Shown here piece after piece: positions 7,790 through 14,852 of a DNA stretch of 64,000 nucleotides. Both the position numbers and the translations under genes were made by a program. Source of the DNA: Pseudomonas sp. VD-NE ins. Its GTDB lineage: Bacteria > Pseudomonadota > Gammaproteobacteria > Pseudomonadales > Pseudomonadaceae. Location: the NCBI RefSeq assembly GCF_031882575.1, contig NZ_CP134772.1, positions 1,817,001 to 1,881,000 on the forward strand, read 5' to 3'. Each line of letters opens with the position of its first letter. Position 1 is the stretch's first letter. The notes below the pieces were generated by a model that worked only from the letters and a program-made list of their open reading frames with translations, was not told the origin of the DNA and made no database searches.

Positions 7790-8150
7790 GGTGAGACTCC
7801 GTGGTTGATTTGGCCGCCACGGCTCATCGCTAAACAAGTAAAGGTGGCGGCTGTACGCAGGTTAGCGATCCGGGTCACAGAAACCCCGGGTAGACCCGAA
7901 GGTCTCCCACGCACAGCCACCATGACGCCAAGTGCAGATAGACAAAGCTGCAATTGAGACTGGGGATTGAGCGTCTGTAAGGTATCGGATCGCTAAACCC
8001 GATCGCTGATTCGTCAGCGACCGCACCACAATAGAACCCGACCCCAAGGCGCACAAGCCGGCGGATTCTGGCTTGGCTGTAGGCAATGGCGCAAGGATTT
8101 GTAGCCTCGAAGGCGTGTCTGAAGGTGTCTTTTAAACGTTCAGTTTAAAA
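7790..8150 (-). ncRNA. C4-like antisense RNA / Icd-Ash type leader, copy 2
   Basis: Same plan as copy 1. In transcript order: hairpin 8021-8002; segment a 8000-7986; variable core; b 7923-7906; hairpin AGACC-UUCG-GGUCU at 7905-7892; a' 7873-7860; b' 7861-7843; a2 7836-7827. Here a and a' are complementary over 11 bp (TTAGCGATCCG with CGGATCGCTAA) and a2 with a' over 8 bp. The hairpin stem differs from copy 1 (GCAC/GTGC) while keeping pairing and a UUCG-type tetraloop, again a covariation. The inverted repeat TTTTAAAC/GTTTAAAA closes the unit at 8130-8150. Confidence 0.6.
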
Positions 8151-8226
8151 GGCGCAAACTCGGCCGATTTGCCGATGTTCCATCGCAATTCCTGAAGTTA
8201 GCCGCCCGTCTGAAAGCTACCTGTAA

Positions 8227-8242
8227 CTGTCAGGTTTTACAG
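8227..8242. promoter_or_regulatory. CTGTCA-N4-TTACAG palindrome upstream of cold-shock-like gene 2
   Basis: Palindrome core followed by GTGTGG, 102 nt before the gene start. About 45 bases around and after it are shared with the 10667 copy, including the segment TGCCTTTGCG and TTTGATTG. Confidence 0.6.
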
Positions 8243-8328
8243 GTGTGGAACTGGTGCCTTTGCGATTTGATTGTTGGGTGATGCCGCACGTTTGGTGCGC
8301 ACACTTCTGCGACGCAAGGGAGAAAAAA

Positions 8329-8616
8329 ATGAAAGGTATATTCAAGAGCTATGACGAAAACACAGGTAAGGGCACGATTGTCCCTGAGGATGATGGAAAC
8401 TCCCCTTCCTTCGAATTTGTGGGGGGCAGGGGGCCCCAGAATATTCACGAGGTAAGTGTTGACGAAAAAGTAACGCAGCTTGCCCGTGAGGATGAGTATT
8501 ACTACTTCAACGTTCCTCAAGAACATGCACACAAGATGAACATCAAACTGGGCGCTTCAGTCGAGTTCGATCTTGTGAAAGAGGGAGCGCGAGAGGTGAC
8601 GCATCTTCGTTTTTAA
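8329..8616 (+). CDS. Diverged cold-shock-like (OB-fold) small protein, copy 2
   Basis: 95 residues. The start 'MKGIFKSYDENTGKGTIVPED' has a GGGAG site just upstream. Compared with copy 1 it carries an extra acidic loop of about 20 residues in the middle (residues 25-55). The final strand 'LGASVEFDLVKEGAREVTHLRF' again fits the last strand of a CspA fold. RNP1 and RNP2 aromatic residues are absent. The AT content is higher than that of the flagellar genes, fitting an acquired gene. Function unknown; same-family paralogues at 3012 and 10771. Confidence 0.75.
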   Translation: MKGIFKSYDENTGKGTIVPEDDGNSPSFEFVGGRGPQNIHEVSVDEKVTQLAREDEYYYFNVPQEHAHKMNIKLGASVEFDLVKEGAREVTHLRF

Positions 8617-8637
8617 TTCGTTTTTAAGTAGCCGATC

Positions 8638-8660
8638 GCTCCCACGCAGGCGTGGGAGCG
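8638..8660. terminator. GC-rich hairpin after cold-shock-like gene 2
   Basis: GCTCCCACGC-AG-GCGTGGGAGC, a perfect ten-base stem followed by GTTTGC rather than a clean T-run. It could end both converging transcripts or be a class III repeat relic. Confidence 0.45.
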
Positions 8661-8676
8661 TTTGCTCAAATTCTGA

Positions 8677-9042
8677 TCAGGTCTGGTTCGGCAACTCCAG
8701 ATTATCCATCACCCGATTCACCGCCAGCTCTCCCAGCATGATCAATTGCGCGATACCCAACAGCGTCCTGCGCTGCGACGCGGGTATGAGATGGGCGAAG
8801 TCATGGGCGATGGTTCTGGCCGAGGCGAGGGTTTCGCTGGCATCGGCCAGCAGTTCCTCGTTTTTGAAGTCGGCGGTGACGGCGTACATCCGGCGGGTCT
8901 TACGCGGTGGTGGCGTGGAGCCTGGTGGGCAGAGGTAGTGGTCGAGGGCGCGGTCGGCGGCTTCGTGGAGTTTTTTTGAATCGAGGGATTCGTAGGGGGA
9001 GGTGGGGTCGGTTTCGGGTGGATTGGGTGTTGGTTTGATCAT
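8677..9042 (-). CDS. DUF6124 family protein, copy 3
   Basis: 121 residues. Identical to copy 2 over most of its length, but the end is 'NLELPNQT' instead of 'NLELPQ', because the stop lies two codons further on. A GGAG-type site precedes the ATG at 9042. The leader at 9043-9402 shares its pairing arms with copy 4. Function unknown. Confidence 0.85.
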   Translation of the reverse strand: MIKPTPNPPETDPTSPYESLDSKKLHEAADRALDHYLCPPGSTPPPRKTRRMYAVTADFKNEELLADASETLASARTIAHDFAHLIPASQRRTLLGIAQLIMLGELAVNRVMDNLELPNQT

Positions 9043-9402
9043 GGTGAAGCTCCTTTGAAGTGGAGCCGCTACACCTGTCGCTAAACAGGAGGGGTGGCGG
9101 CTGTACGCAGGTTAGCGAACCGGTCAAAGGCACCCGGCAGACCCGAGGGTCTCCCGCATACAGCCACCATGACGAAATCGCGAAAATACAGATCCGCAAC
9201 GAAGCCTGGAACGCTGATGCACCTTTGACTTGAGTTCGAGTCGCTAAACCCGATCGCTGATTCGTCAGCGACCGACCCACAATAGAACCCGACCCCAAAG
9301 CGCACAAGCCGGCGGATTCTGGCTTGGCTGTAGGCAATGGCGCAAGGATTTGTAGCCTGAAAGGCGTGTCTGGAGGTGTCTTTTAAACACCTGAGTTTAA
9401 TA
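9043..9402 (-). ncRNA. C4-like antisense RNA / Icd-Ash type leader, copy 3
   Basis: In transcript order: hairpin 9272-9253; segment a 9251-9241; variable core of about 70 nt; b 9170-9153; hairpin AGACC-CUCG-GGUCU 9152-9139; a' 9118-9110; b' 9111-9093; a2 9087-9078. An alternative-start frame reading 'GVGFYCGSVADESAIGF' then 'VMVAVCGRPSGLPGAFDRF' (9305-9081, stops before the gene) matches the style of phage Icd/Ash leader peptides (compare 'VMVVLAGQPSGWPVSF' from memory). Confidence 0.6.
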
Positions 9403-9429
9403 GGTGATTTGCGCTGACTTCACTGGCCC

Positions 9430-9497
9430 CTTCGCGAGCAAGCTCGCTCCCACATTTGGAATGCATTTCCCTGTGGGAGCGAGCTTGCTCGCGAATG
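9430..9497. repeat. REP pair, class I
   Basis: Inverted REPs, near-identical to 4230-4298 together with their flanks, part of the duplicated segment. Confidence 0.85.
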
Positions 9498-9583
9498 GGC
9501 CATCCCGGTCAGCAGAAAAATCTCGATCAGTTCCCGCTATTCAAATCATTGGTTAAATAAATCTGTCCCCTTTTCATGTTTTT

Positions 9584-9624
9584 CCAAGAGTAAGAATGGA
9601 AAAGTAAAAATCCTCCGGTATTGA
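9584..9624 (+). pseudogene. Remnant of a cold-shock-like gene (last 12 codons)
   Basis: Encodes KSKNGKVKILRY and a stop, identical in protein to the end of cold-shock-like gene 1 (3012-3248). Nothing of the first ~65 codons or of the palindromic operator is present upstream, where the sequence instead matches the post-REP region near 4330. A clear deletion relic. Confidence 0.85.
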
Positions 9625-9637
9625 ACAATCGATCGCA

Positions 9638-9668
9638 AAGCCGCTGAAAACCGGGCGGCGGTTTTTTA
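9638..9668 (+). terminator. Terminator-like hairpin after the gene remnant
   Basis: AAGCCGCTGAAAACCGGGCG GCGGTTTTTT: a weak stem with T-run, at the same place relative to the remnant as 3289-3328 is to gene 1. Confidence 0.5.
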
Positions 9669-9783
9669 TGATCGTTCCCACGCTCTGCGTGGGAATGCAG
9701 CCCGGGACGCTCCGTGTCCCTTCGAAAGCCGAACGCGGAGCGTCCGTTGAGGCATTCCCACGCAGGAGCGTGGGAACGATCAT
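9669..9783. repeat. Class III palindromic repeat (GATCGTTCCCACGC type)
   Basis: A paralogue of 4404-4500 with an additional internal arm CATTCCCACGCAGGAGCGTG. It abuts the stop of DUF6124 copy 4 at nine bases, as at the truncated copy. Confidence 0.8.
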
Positions 9784-9792
9784 CGCGTGTCG

Positions 9793-10152
9793 CTACTGCG
9801 GCACCTCCAGATTATCCATCACCCGATTCACCGCCAGTTCCCCCAGCATGATCAGCTGCGCGATCCCCAGCAGCGTCCTGCGCTGCGACGCGGGTATGAG
9901 GTGGGCGAAGTCATGGGCGATGGTTCGGGCTGAGGCGAGGGTTTCGCTGGCATCGGCCAGCAGCTCTTCGTTTTTGAAGTCGGCGGTGACGGCGTACATC
10001 CGGCGGATTTTGCGTGGCGGTGGCGTGGAGCCGGGTGGACAGAGGTAGTGATCGAGGGCGCGGTCGGCGGCTTCGTGGAGTTTTTTTGAATCGAGGGATT
10101 CGTAGGGGGAGGTGGGGTCGGTTTCGGGTGGGTTTGGCGTTGGTTTGATCAT
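9793..10152 (-). CDS. DUF6124 family protein, copy 4
   Basis: 119 residues, with 'KIRRMY' for 'KTRRMY' near residue 50 and the 'NLEVPQ' end of copy 1. The ATG at 10152 follows an AGGAGC site. An uninterrupted frame extends upstream to 10332 through the leader, in frame with the gene, as in copy 1. Function unknown. Confidence 0.85.
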   Translation of the reverse strand: MIKPTPNPPETDPTSPYESLDSKKLHEAADRALDHYLCPPGSTPPPRKIRRMYAVTADFKNEELLADASETLASARTIAHDFAHLIPASQRRTLLGIAQLIMLGELAVNRVMDNLEVPQ

Positions 10153-10510
10153 GGTGAAGCTCCTATAAGAGTGGAGCCGCCCAGAACTGTCGCTAAACAG
10201 GAAGGTGGCGGCTGTACGCAGGTTAGCGAACCGGTTATAGGCACCCGGCAGACCCGAGGGTCTCCCGCATACAGCCACCATAGCGAAGTTGCAGAAATTG
10301 AATCTGCCACAAAGCATGGAGCGCTGATGCACCTATTACAGATTTGGGTCGCTAAACCCGATCGCTGACTCTTCAGCGACCGACCCACAATAGAACCCGA
10401 CCCCAAGGCGCACAAGCCGGCGGATTCTGGCTTGGCTGTAGGCAATGGCGCAAGGATTTGTAGCCTTGAAGGCGTGTCTGAAGGTGTCTTTTAAACATCT
10501 GGGTTTAATA
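10153..10510 (-). ncRNA. C4-like antisense RNA / Icd-Ash type leader, copy 4
   Basis: In transcript order: hairpin 10380-10361 (loop AGAG instead of CGAA, arms unchanged); segment a 10359-10349; variable core; b 10281-10264; hairpin AGACC-CUCG-GGUCU 10263-10250; a' 10229-10221; b' 10222-10204; a2 10199-10190. Arms a, a' and a2 equal those of copy 3, so these two units should cross-react if the RNA acts in trans. The inverted repeat TTTTAAAC/GTTTAATA closes it at 10489-10510. Confidence 0.6.
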
Positions 10511-10538
10511 GGTGATTTGCGCTGACTTCACTGGCCCC

Positions 10539-10604
10539 TTCGCGAGCAGGCTCGCTTCCCACATTTGGAACGCAATCCCCTGTAGGAGTAAGCCTGCTTG
10601 CGCA
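10539..10604. repeat. Degenerate REP pair, class I
   Basis: A decayed relative of 4230-4298: the second REP has become GTAGGAGTAAGCCTGCTTGC. Confidence 0.65.
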
Positions 10605-10666
10605 GCGGTCTGTCTTGGTTTGAACGAGATCCTCAGGTTTACCTTTCGTCCGAAAGCCCGTTCAAC

Positions 10667-10682
10667 CTGTCAGGTTTTACAG
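10667..10682. promoter_or_regulatory. CTGTCA-N4-TTACAG palindrome upstream of cold-shock-like gene 3
   Basis: Same core and spacer as at 8227, 104 nt before the start of the gene at 10771. Confidence 0.6.
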
Positions 10683-10770
10683 GTGTGGGAAGCGTGCCTT
10701 TGCGTTTTGATTGCTGGGTGGTGTCGCACATTGGGTGCGCCTGCTTATGCGATGGCAAAGGAGAAAGGAA

Positions 10771-11061
10771 ATGGAATTGCGAGATAAAGATGACGTGGGT
10801 GCATTCGTAAGCTACGACGAAAACACTGGTAGGGGCACTATCTTTCCGGGAACGTACGATGAATACGTCAGAATAAAAAAGATACTTACCGGGGAAATTC
10901 TCTCACCTCACCCGGAACCTCCGATTAACCCTGACGAAAGGTGTTTTTTCTTTCTGGTCCCTGAAAGCCTAAAGCACCAATTCAACTTCAAAGTCGGTAG
11001 GAGGGTCGTATGTGATCTGGTGAAAGAAGGTTCGATGGAAGTGACAAATCTCCGCTTTTAA
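10771..11061 (+). CDS. Diverged cold-shock-like (OB-fold) small protein, copy 3
   Basis: 96 residues. The ATG at 10771 follows an AAAGGA site; upstream in-frame starts have none. The N-terminus 'MELRDKDDVGAFVSYDENTG' carries six to seven extra charged residues before the shared 'F.SYDENTG.GTI' strand. A long insert (about residues 28-55) and the end 'VCDLVKEGSMEVTNLRF' follow. No RNP motifs. AT-rich codon use. Function unknown. Confidence 0.72.
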   Translation: MELRDKDDVGAFVSYDENTGRGTIFPGTYDEYVRIKKILTGEILSPHPEPPINPDERCFFFLVPESLKHQFNFKVGRRVVCDLVKEGSMEVTNLRF

Positions 11062-11254
11062 TTTAAAGCGCAGCGGGGTTGGCAATTTTTTGATGAGATT
11101 CTGCTGACTCCGCCTTACCTGAAAATACTGCTCCCCCACCCCGCTTAACCCTCTGTATCTCATTCCTTGGCAAAAGTTGGAAAGCTTCTTGCAGTACCCG
11201 CCGTGAGCCCGCTCTGGGCGTCAAAAGTTTGCTTTAAAGGAACGGGGAAAACCG
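11062..11254. other. Intergenic region between island and flhA
   Basis: 193 bases with no gene or clear hairpin. It must hold the flhA promoter or read-through path; I see no convincing sigma-54 or FliA site. Confidence 0.4.
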
Positions 11255-13384
11255 GTGGATCGCTCTCAGTTATTCAACACTGCTCGCACGAATGTTGCCG
11301 ACCTCAGTCGAGGCAATCTGGGCGTGCCGTTGTTGCTGCTGGTCATGCTGGCCATGATGATGTTGCCGGTGCCGCCGTTCCTGCTCGACGTGTTCTTTAC
11401 CTTCAACATCGCGCTGTCGATCGTCGTCCTGCTGGTCTGCGTGTATGCGCTGCGGCCGCTGGATTTCGCTGTGTTCCCGACGATTCTGCTGGTCGCGACG
11501 TTGTTGCGGCTGGCGTTGAACGTGGCTTCGACGCGGGTGGTGATGCTCCACGGTCAGGACGGCCACGCCGCGGCCGGTAAGGTGATTCAGGCCTTCGGCG
11601 AGGTGGTGATCGGCGGTAACTACGTGGTCGGTATCGTGGTCTTCGCGATCCTGATGATCATCAACTTCGTCGTAGTGACCAAGGGTGCCGGGCGGATTTC
11701 CGAGGTGAGCGCGCGGTTCACCCTCGATGCGATGCCCGGCAAACAAATGGCGATCGACGCCGACCTCAACGCCGGTCTGATCGACCAGAACCAGGCCAAG
11801 GCGCGCCGTCAGGAAGTCGCCCAAGAGGCCGAGTTCTACGGTTCGATGGACGGTGCCAGCAAGTTCGTCCGTGGTGACGCCATCGCCGGCCTGCTGATTC
11901 TGTTCATCAACCTCATTGGCGGCATGGCCGTCGGTATCTTCCAGCACAACATGAGCTTCGGCGATGCCGGTCGGGTTTATGCCTTGCTGACCATCGGTGA
12001 CGGTTTAGTGGCGCAATTGCCATCACTGTTGTTATCGACAGCAGCAGCGATCATGGTGACCCGTGCTTCCGGTTCGGAAGACATGGGCAAGCAGATCAAT
12101 CGTCAGATGTTCGCCTCGCCGAAAGCGCTGGCGGTGGCGGCCGGTCTGATGGCGGTCATGGGCCTGGTGCCGGGCATGCCGCACTTCTCGTTCCTCAGCA
12201 TGGCGGCGCTGGCTGCGGGTGGCGCGTACCTGTTCTGGAAGAAGCAGAACGTCGCCAAGGTCGTGGCGCTGGAAGAGGTCAAGCGTCAGCAGGAACTGCT
12301 GCCGTCGCCGGCCCGCGCCATGGAAACCAAAGAGCTGGGCTGGGACGACGTGACGCCAATCGACATGATTGGTCTGGAAGTCGGCTATCGCCTGATTCCG
12401 CTGGTGGACCGCAATCAGGGCGGGCAGTTGCTGGCGCGGATCAAGGGTGTGCGCAAGAAGCTCTCGCAGGATCTGGGCTTCCTGATGCCGACCGTGCACA
12501 TCCGCGACAACCTCGATCTGGCGCCCAGCGCCTATCGCCTGACCCTGATGGGTGTGATCCTCGCCGAAGCCGAGATCTATCCGGATCGCGAACTGGCGAT
12601 CAACCCGGGCCAGGTCTACGGCACGCTCAACGGCATCAACGCCAAAGATCCGGCTTTCGGCCTGGAAGCGGTGTGGATCGAAATCAGCCAGCGTGCCCAG
12701 GCTCAATCCCTCGGTTACACGGTGGTGGATGCCAGCACCGTGGTCGCGACCCACTTGAACCAGATTCTGTACAAGCACTCCAGTGAGCTGATCGGCCACG
12801 AGGAAGTGCAGCAACTCATGCAATTGCTGGCCAAAAGCTCGCCGAAACTGGCTGAAGAGCTGGTGCCGGGCGTGGTGTCGCTGTCGCAACTGCTCAAAGT
12901 GCTGCAAGCGTTGCTCGCCGAACACGTACCGGTGCGCGACATCCGCAGCATCGCCGAAGCCATCGCCAACAACGCCGCGAAGAGTCAAGATACCGCCGCG
13001 CTGGTGGCTGCTGTGCGCGTCGGCGTATCCCGCGCCATCGTCCAAAGCATTGTAGGCACTGAGTCGGAGCTGCCTGTGATCACCTTGGAACCAAGGTTGG
13101 AACAAATATTGCTCAATAGTCTGCAGAAGGCAGGACAAGGCTCGGAAGAGGGCGTTCTGCTGGAGCCAAGCATGGCCGAGAAGCTGCAGCGTTCGCTCAT
13201 CGAAGCGGCGCAGCGTCAGGAAATGCAAGGTCAGCCGGTGATCCTTTTGGTCGCCGGCCCGATCCGCGCGATGCTCTCGCGCTTTGGCCGCCTCGCAGTC
13301 CCTGGATTGCATGTGCTGGCCTACCAGGAAATACCGGACAACAAGCAAGTGACCATCGTTGCGACAGTAGGGCCCAACGGCTGA
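11255..13384 (+). CDS. flhA: Flagellar export platform protein FlhA
   Basis: 709 residues with a GTG start (MDRSQLF...). Eight membrane segments in the first ~330 residues, with the FHIPEP-family region 'RISEVSARFTLDAMPGKQMAIDADLNAGLID' between them, then the cytoplasmic domain that forms the nonameric docking ring for chaperone-substrate complexes. Sequence and length match the P. aeruginosa protein. In other pseudomonads it follows flhB closely; here the island intervenes. flhF starts 11 bases downstream. Confidence 0.97.
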   Translation: MDRSQLFNTARTNVADLSRGNLGVPLLLLVMLAMMMLPVPPFLLDVFFTFNIALSIVVLLVCVYALRPLDFAVFPTILLVATLLRLALNVASTRVVMLHGQDGHAAAGKVIQAFGEVVIGGNYVVGIVVFAILMIINFVVVTKGAGRISEVSARFTLDAMPGKQMAIDADLNAGLIDQNQAKARRQEVAQEAEFYGSMDGASKFVRGDAIAGLLILFINLIGGMAVGIFQHNMSFGDAGRVYALLTIGDGLVAQLPSLLLSTAAAIMVTRASGSEDMGKQINRQMFASPKALAVAAGLMAVMGLVPGMPHFSFLSMAALAAGGAYLFWKKQNVAKVVALEEVKRQQELLPSPARAMETKELGWDDVTPIDMIGLEVGYRLIPLVDRNQGGQLLARIKGVRKKLSQDLGFLMPTVHIRDNLDLAPSAYRLTLMGVILAEAEIYPDRELAINPGQVYGTLNGINAKDPAFGLEAVWIEISQRAQAQSLGYTVVDASTVVATHLNQILYKHSSELIGHEEVQQLMQLLAKSSPKLAEELVPGVVSLSQLLKVLQALLAEHVPVRDIRSIAEAIANNAAKSQDTAALVAAVRVGVSRAIVQSIVGTESELPVITLEPRLEQILLNSLQKAGQGSEEGVLLEPSMAEKLQRSLIEAAQRQEMQGQPVILLVAGPIRAMLSRFGRLAVPGLHVLAYQEIPDNKQVTIVATVGPNG

Positions 13385-13395
13385 GGTAGTGGTTT

Positions 13396-14736
13396 ATGCA
13401 AGTTAAGCGTTTCTTTGCCGCCGATATGCGTCAGGCCATGAAGCTGGTTCGTGATGAGCTGGGCGCTGATGCCGCCATCATTGGCAATCGCCGCATTGCC
13501 GGCGGTGTCGAGCTGACGGCGGCACTGGATTACAAACTGTCGGCGCTGGCGCCACGGGTTCCGAACATGGAACTCGAAGACGAGCTGCGCAAGACCCAGT
13601 CGCGCATTGTCACCGCCCAGGCCGAGTTGAGCCTGCGTGGCGAAGCCGACGGCAATAGCAATCGCCAGATTTTCGCCGGGCTGCCGTTGACGGCCGGCCT
13701 GCCGCTGACCGCCGCTGAACCGCTGAGCGAGCCGACTTACGCCGCCCCGGCGCGTCCGGCCCCGGCGCCTGCGCAGTCTTCCGGTGGTGTTGATCCGCGT
13801 GCACTGGATTCGATGCGTTTTGAATTGAACAGCCTGCGCGAGCTGATGGAAGTCCAGCTCGGCACCCTGGCCTGGAATCAGCTGCAAGGCAGCCGTCCGG
13901 CGCAAGCCAACCTGTATCGCCGTCTGCAACGTATCGGCCTGTCCGGGCCGTTGTCGCGCGATCTGCTGGCGATGATCACTGATATCGAAGAACCGCGTCA
14001 GGCCTGGCGCATGCTCCTTGCGCATCTGGCGCGGATGATTGCCGTGCCGGAAGTCGAGCCGCTGGAAGAGGGCGGTGTGATCGCCATGGTCGGCCCTGCC
14101 GGCATGGGCAAGACCACTACACTCGCCAAGCTTGCCGCGCGTTATGTGCTGAAATACGGCGCGCAGAATGTCGCGCTGGTGAGCATGGACAGTTTCCGTA
14201 TCGGTGCGCAGGAACAACTGAAGACGCTGGGCCGCATTCTCAATGTGCCAGTGACTCACGTCGATCCGGGTCAATCGCTGGTGCAAGCGCTGGATCCACT
14301 GCTGCGCAAACGCGTGGTTTTGATCGATACTGCCGGCCTGCAAGCCAGCGATCCGGCCCTGCGCATGCAGCTGGAAAGTCTGGCCGGGCGTGGCATTCGC
14401 TCAAAAAATTATCTGGTCTTGGCAACCACCAGCCAGAAACAGGTTCTAACCGCCGCTTATCACAGTTACAAGCGTTGCGGGCTAGCCGGCTGCATCCTGA
14501 CTAAACTGGATGAAACGGCCAGCCTTGGCGAAGTGTTGAGCCTGGCGATCAGTCATGAATTGCCGGTCGCGTACCTGACCGATGGCCCACGGATTCCGGA
14601 TGATTTGCATCTGCCGCGTCGTCATCAACTGGTCAGCCGCGCCGTCAGCGTGCAAATGCAGGAAGAACCCAGCGAAGAAGCCATGGCTGACATGTTCGCT
14701 GATATCTATCACAGCCCGACCAAGCAGGTAGGCTGA
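13396..14736 (+). CDS. flhF: SRP-type GTPase FlhF, polar flagellum placement
   Basis: 446 residues. N-terminal basic region, a Pro/Ala-rich linker near residues 95-135, and the N-G GTPase domain of the signal-recognition-particle family with P-loop GPAGMGKTTT from G233, the 'DTAGLQASD' switch and 'TKLDETASLGEVLSLA' guanine-specificity region. FlhF marks the pole where the flagellum is built and acts with FleN downstream. Confidence 0.97.
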   Translation: MQVKRFFAADMRQAMKLVRDELGADAAIIGNRRIAGGVELTAALDYKLSALAPRVPNMELEDELRKTQSRIVTAQAELSLRGEADGNSNRQIFAGLPLTAGLPLTAAEPLSEPTYAAPARPAPAPAQSSGGVDPRALDSMRFELNSLRELMEVQLGTLAWNQLQGSRPAQANLYRRLQRIGLSGPLSRDLLAMITDIEEPRQAWRMLLAHLARMIAVPEVEPLEEGGVIAMVGPAGMGKTTTLAKLAARYVLKYGAQNVALVSMDSFRIGAQEQLKTLGRILNVPVTHVDPGQSLVQALDPLLRKRVVLIDTAGLQASDPALRMQLESLAGRGIRSKNYLVLATTSQKQVLTAAYHSYKRCGLAGCILTKLDETASLGEVLSLAISHELPVAYLTDGPRIPDDLHLPRRHQLVSRAVSVQMQEEPSEEAMADMFADIYHSPTKQVG

Positions 14737-14743
14737 GGTATTC

Positions 14744-14851
14744 ATGAACAGTTTTTGTACCTACATCGATGGTCTGCCATGCATTGTTCCGTTTGTGAAC
14801 GCGCAGCCAGTAATGTGGCCTCCGTCTATGCAAGACAAGGTAAAGAAATAA
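14744..14851 (+). CDS. Possible 35-residue small ORF between flhF and fleN
   Basis: ATG at 14744 with GAGGT four bases upstream. It encodes 35 codons beginning MNSFCTYIDGLPCIVP and ends TAA at 14849-14851, one base before the fleN ATG, so it could couple translation into fleN. There is no recognised domain; two Cys and no clear membrane segment. It fills the whole flhF-fleN gap. Whether it is translated is unknown. Confidence 0.35.
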   Translation: MNSFCTYIDGLPCIVPFVNAQPVMWPPSMQDKVKK

Positions 14852-14852
14852 C

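Noticed and set aside
3872..10510. CRISPR array
   Set aside because: The repeats are few, long, diverged and tied to gene leaders; there are no regularly spaced short repeats and no cas genes.
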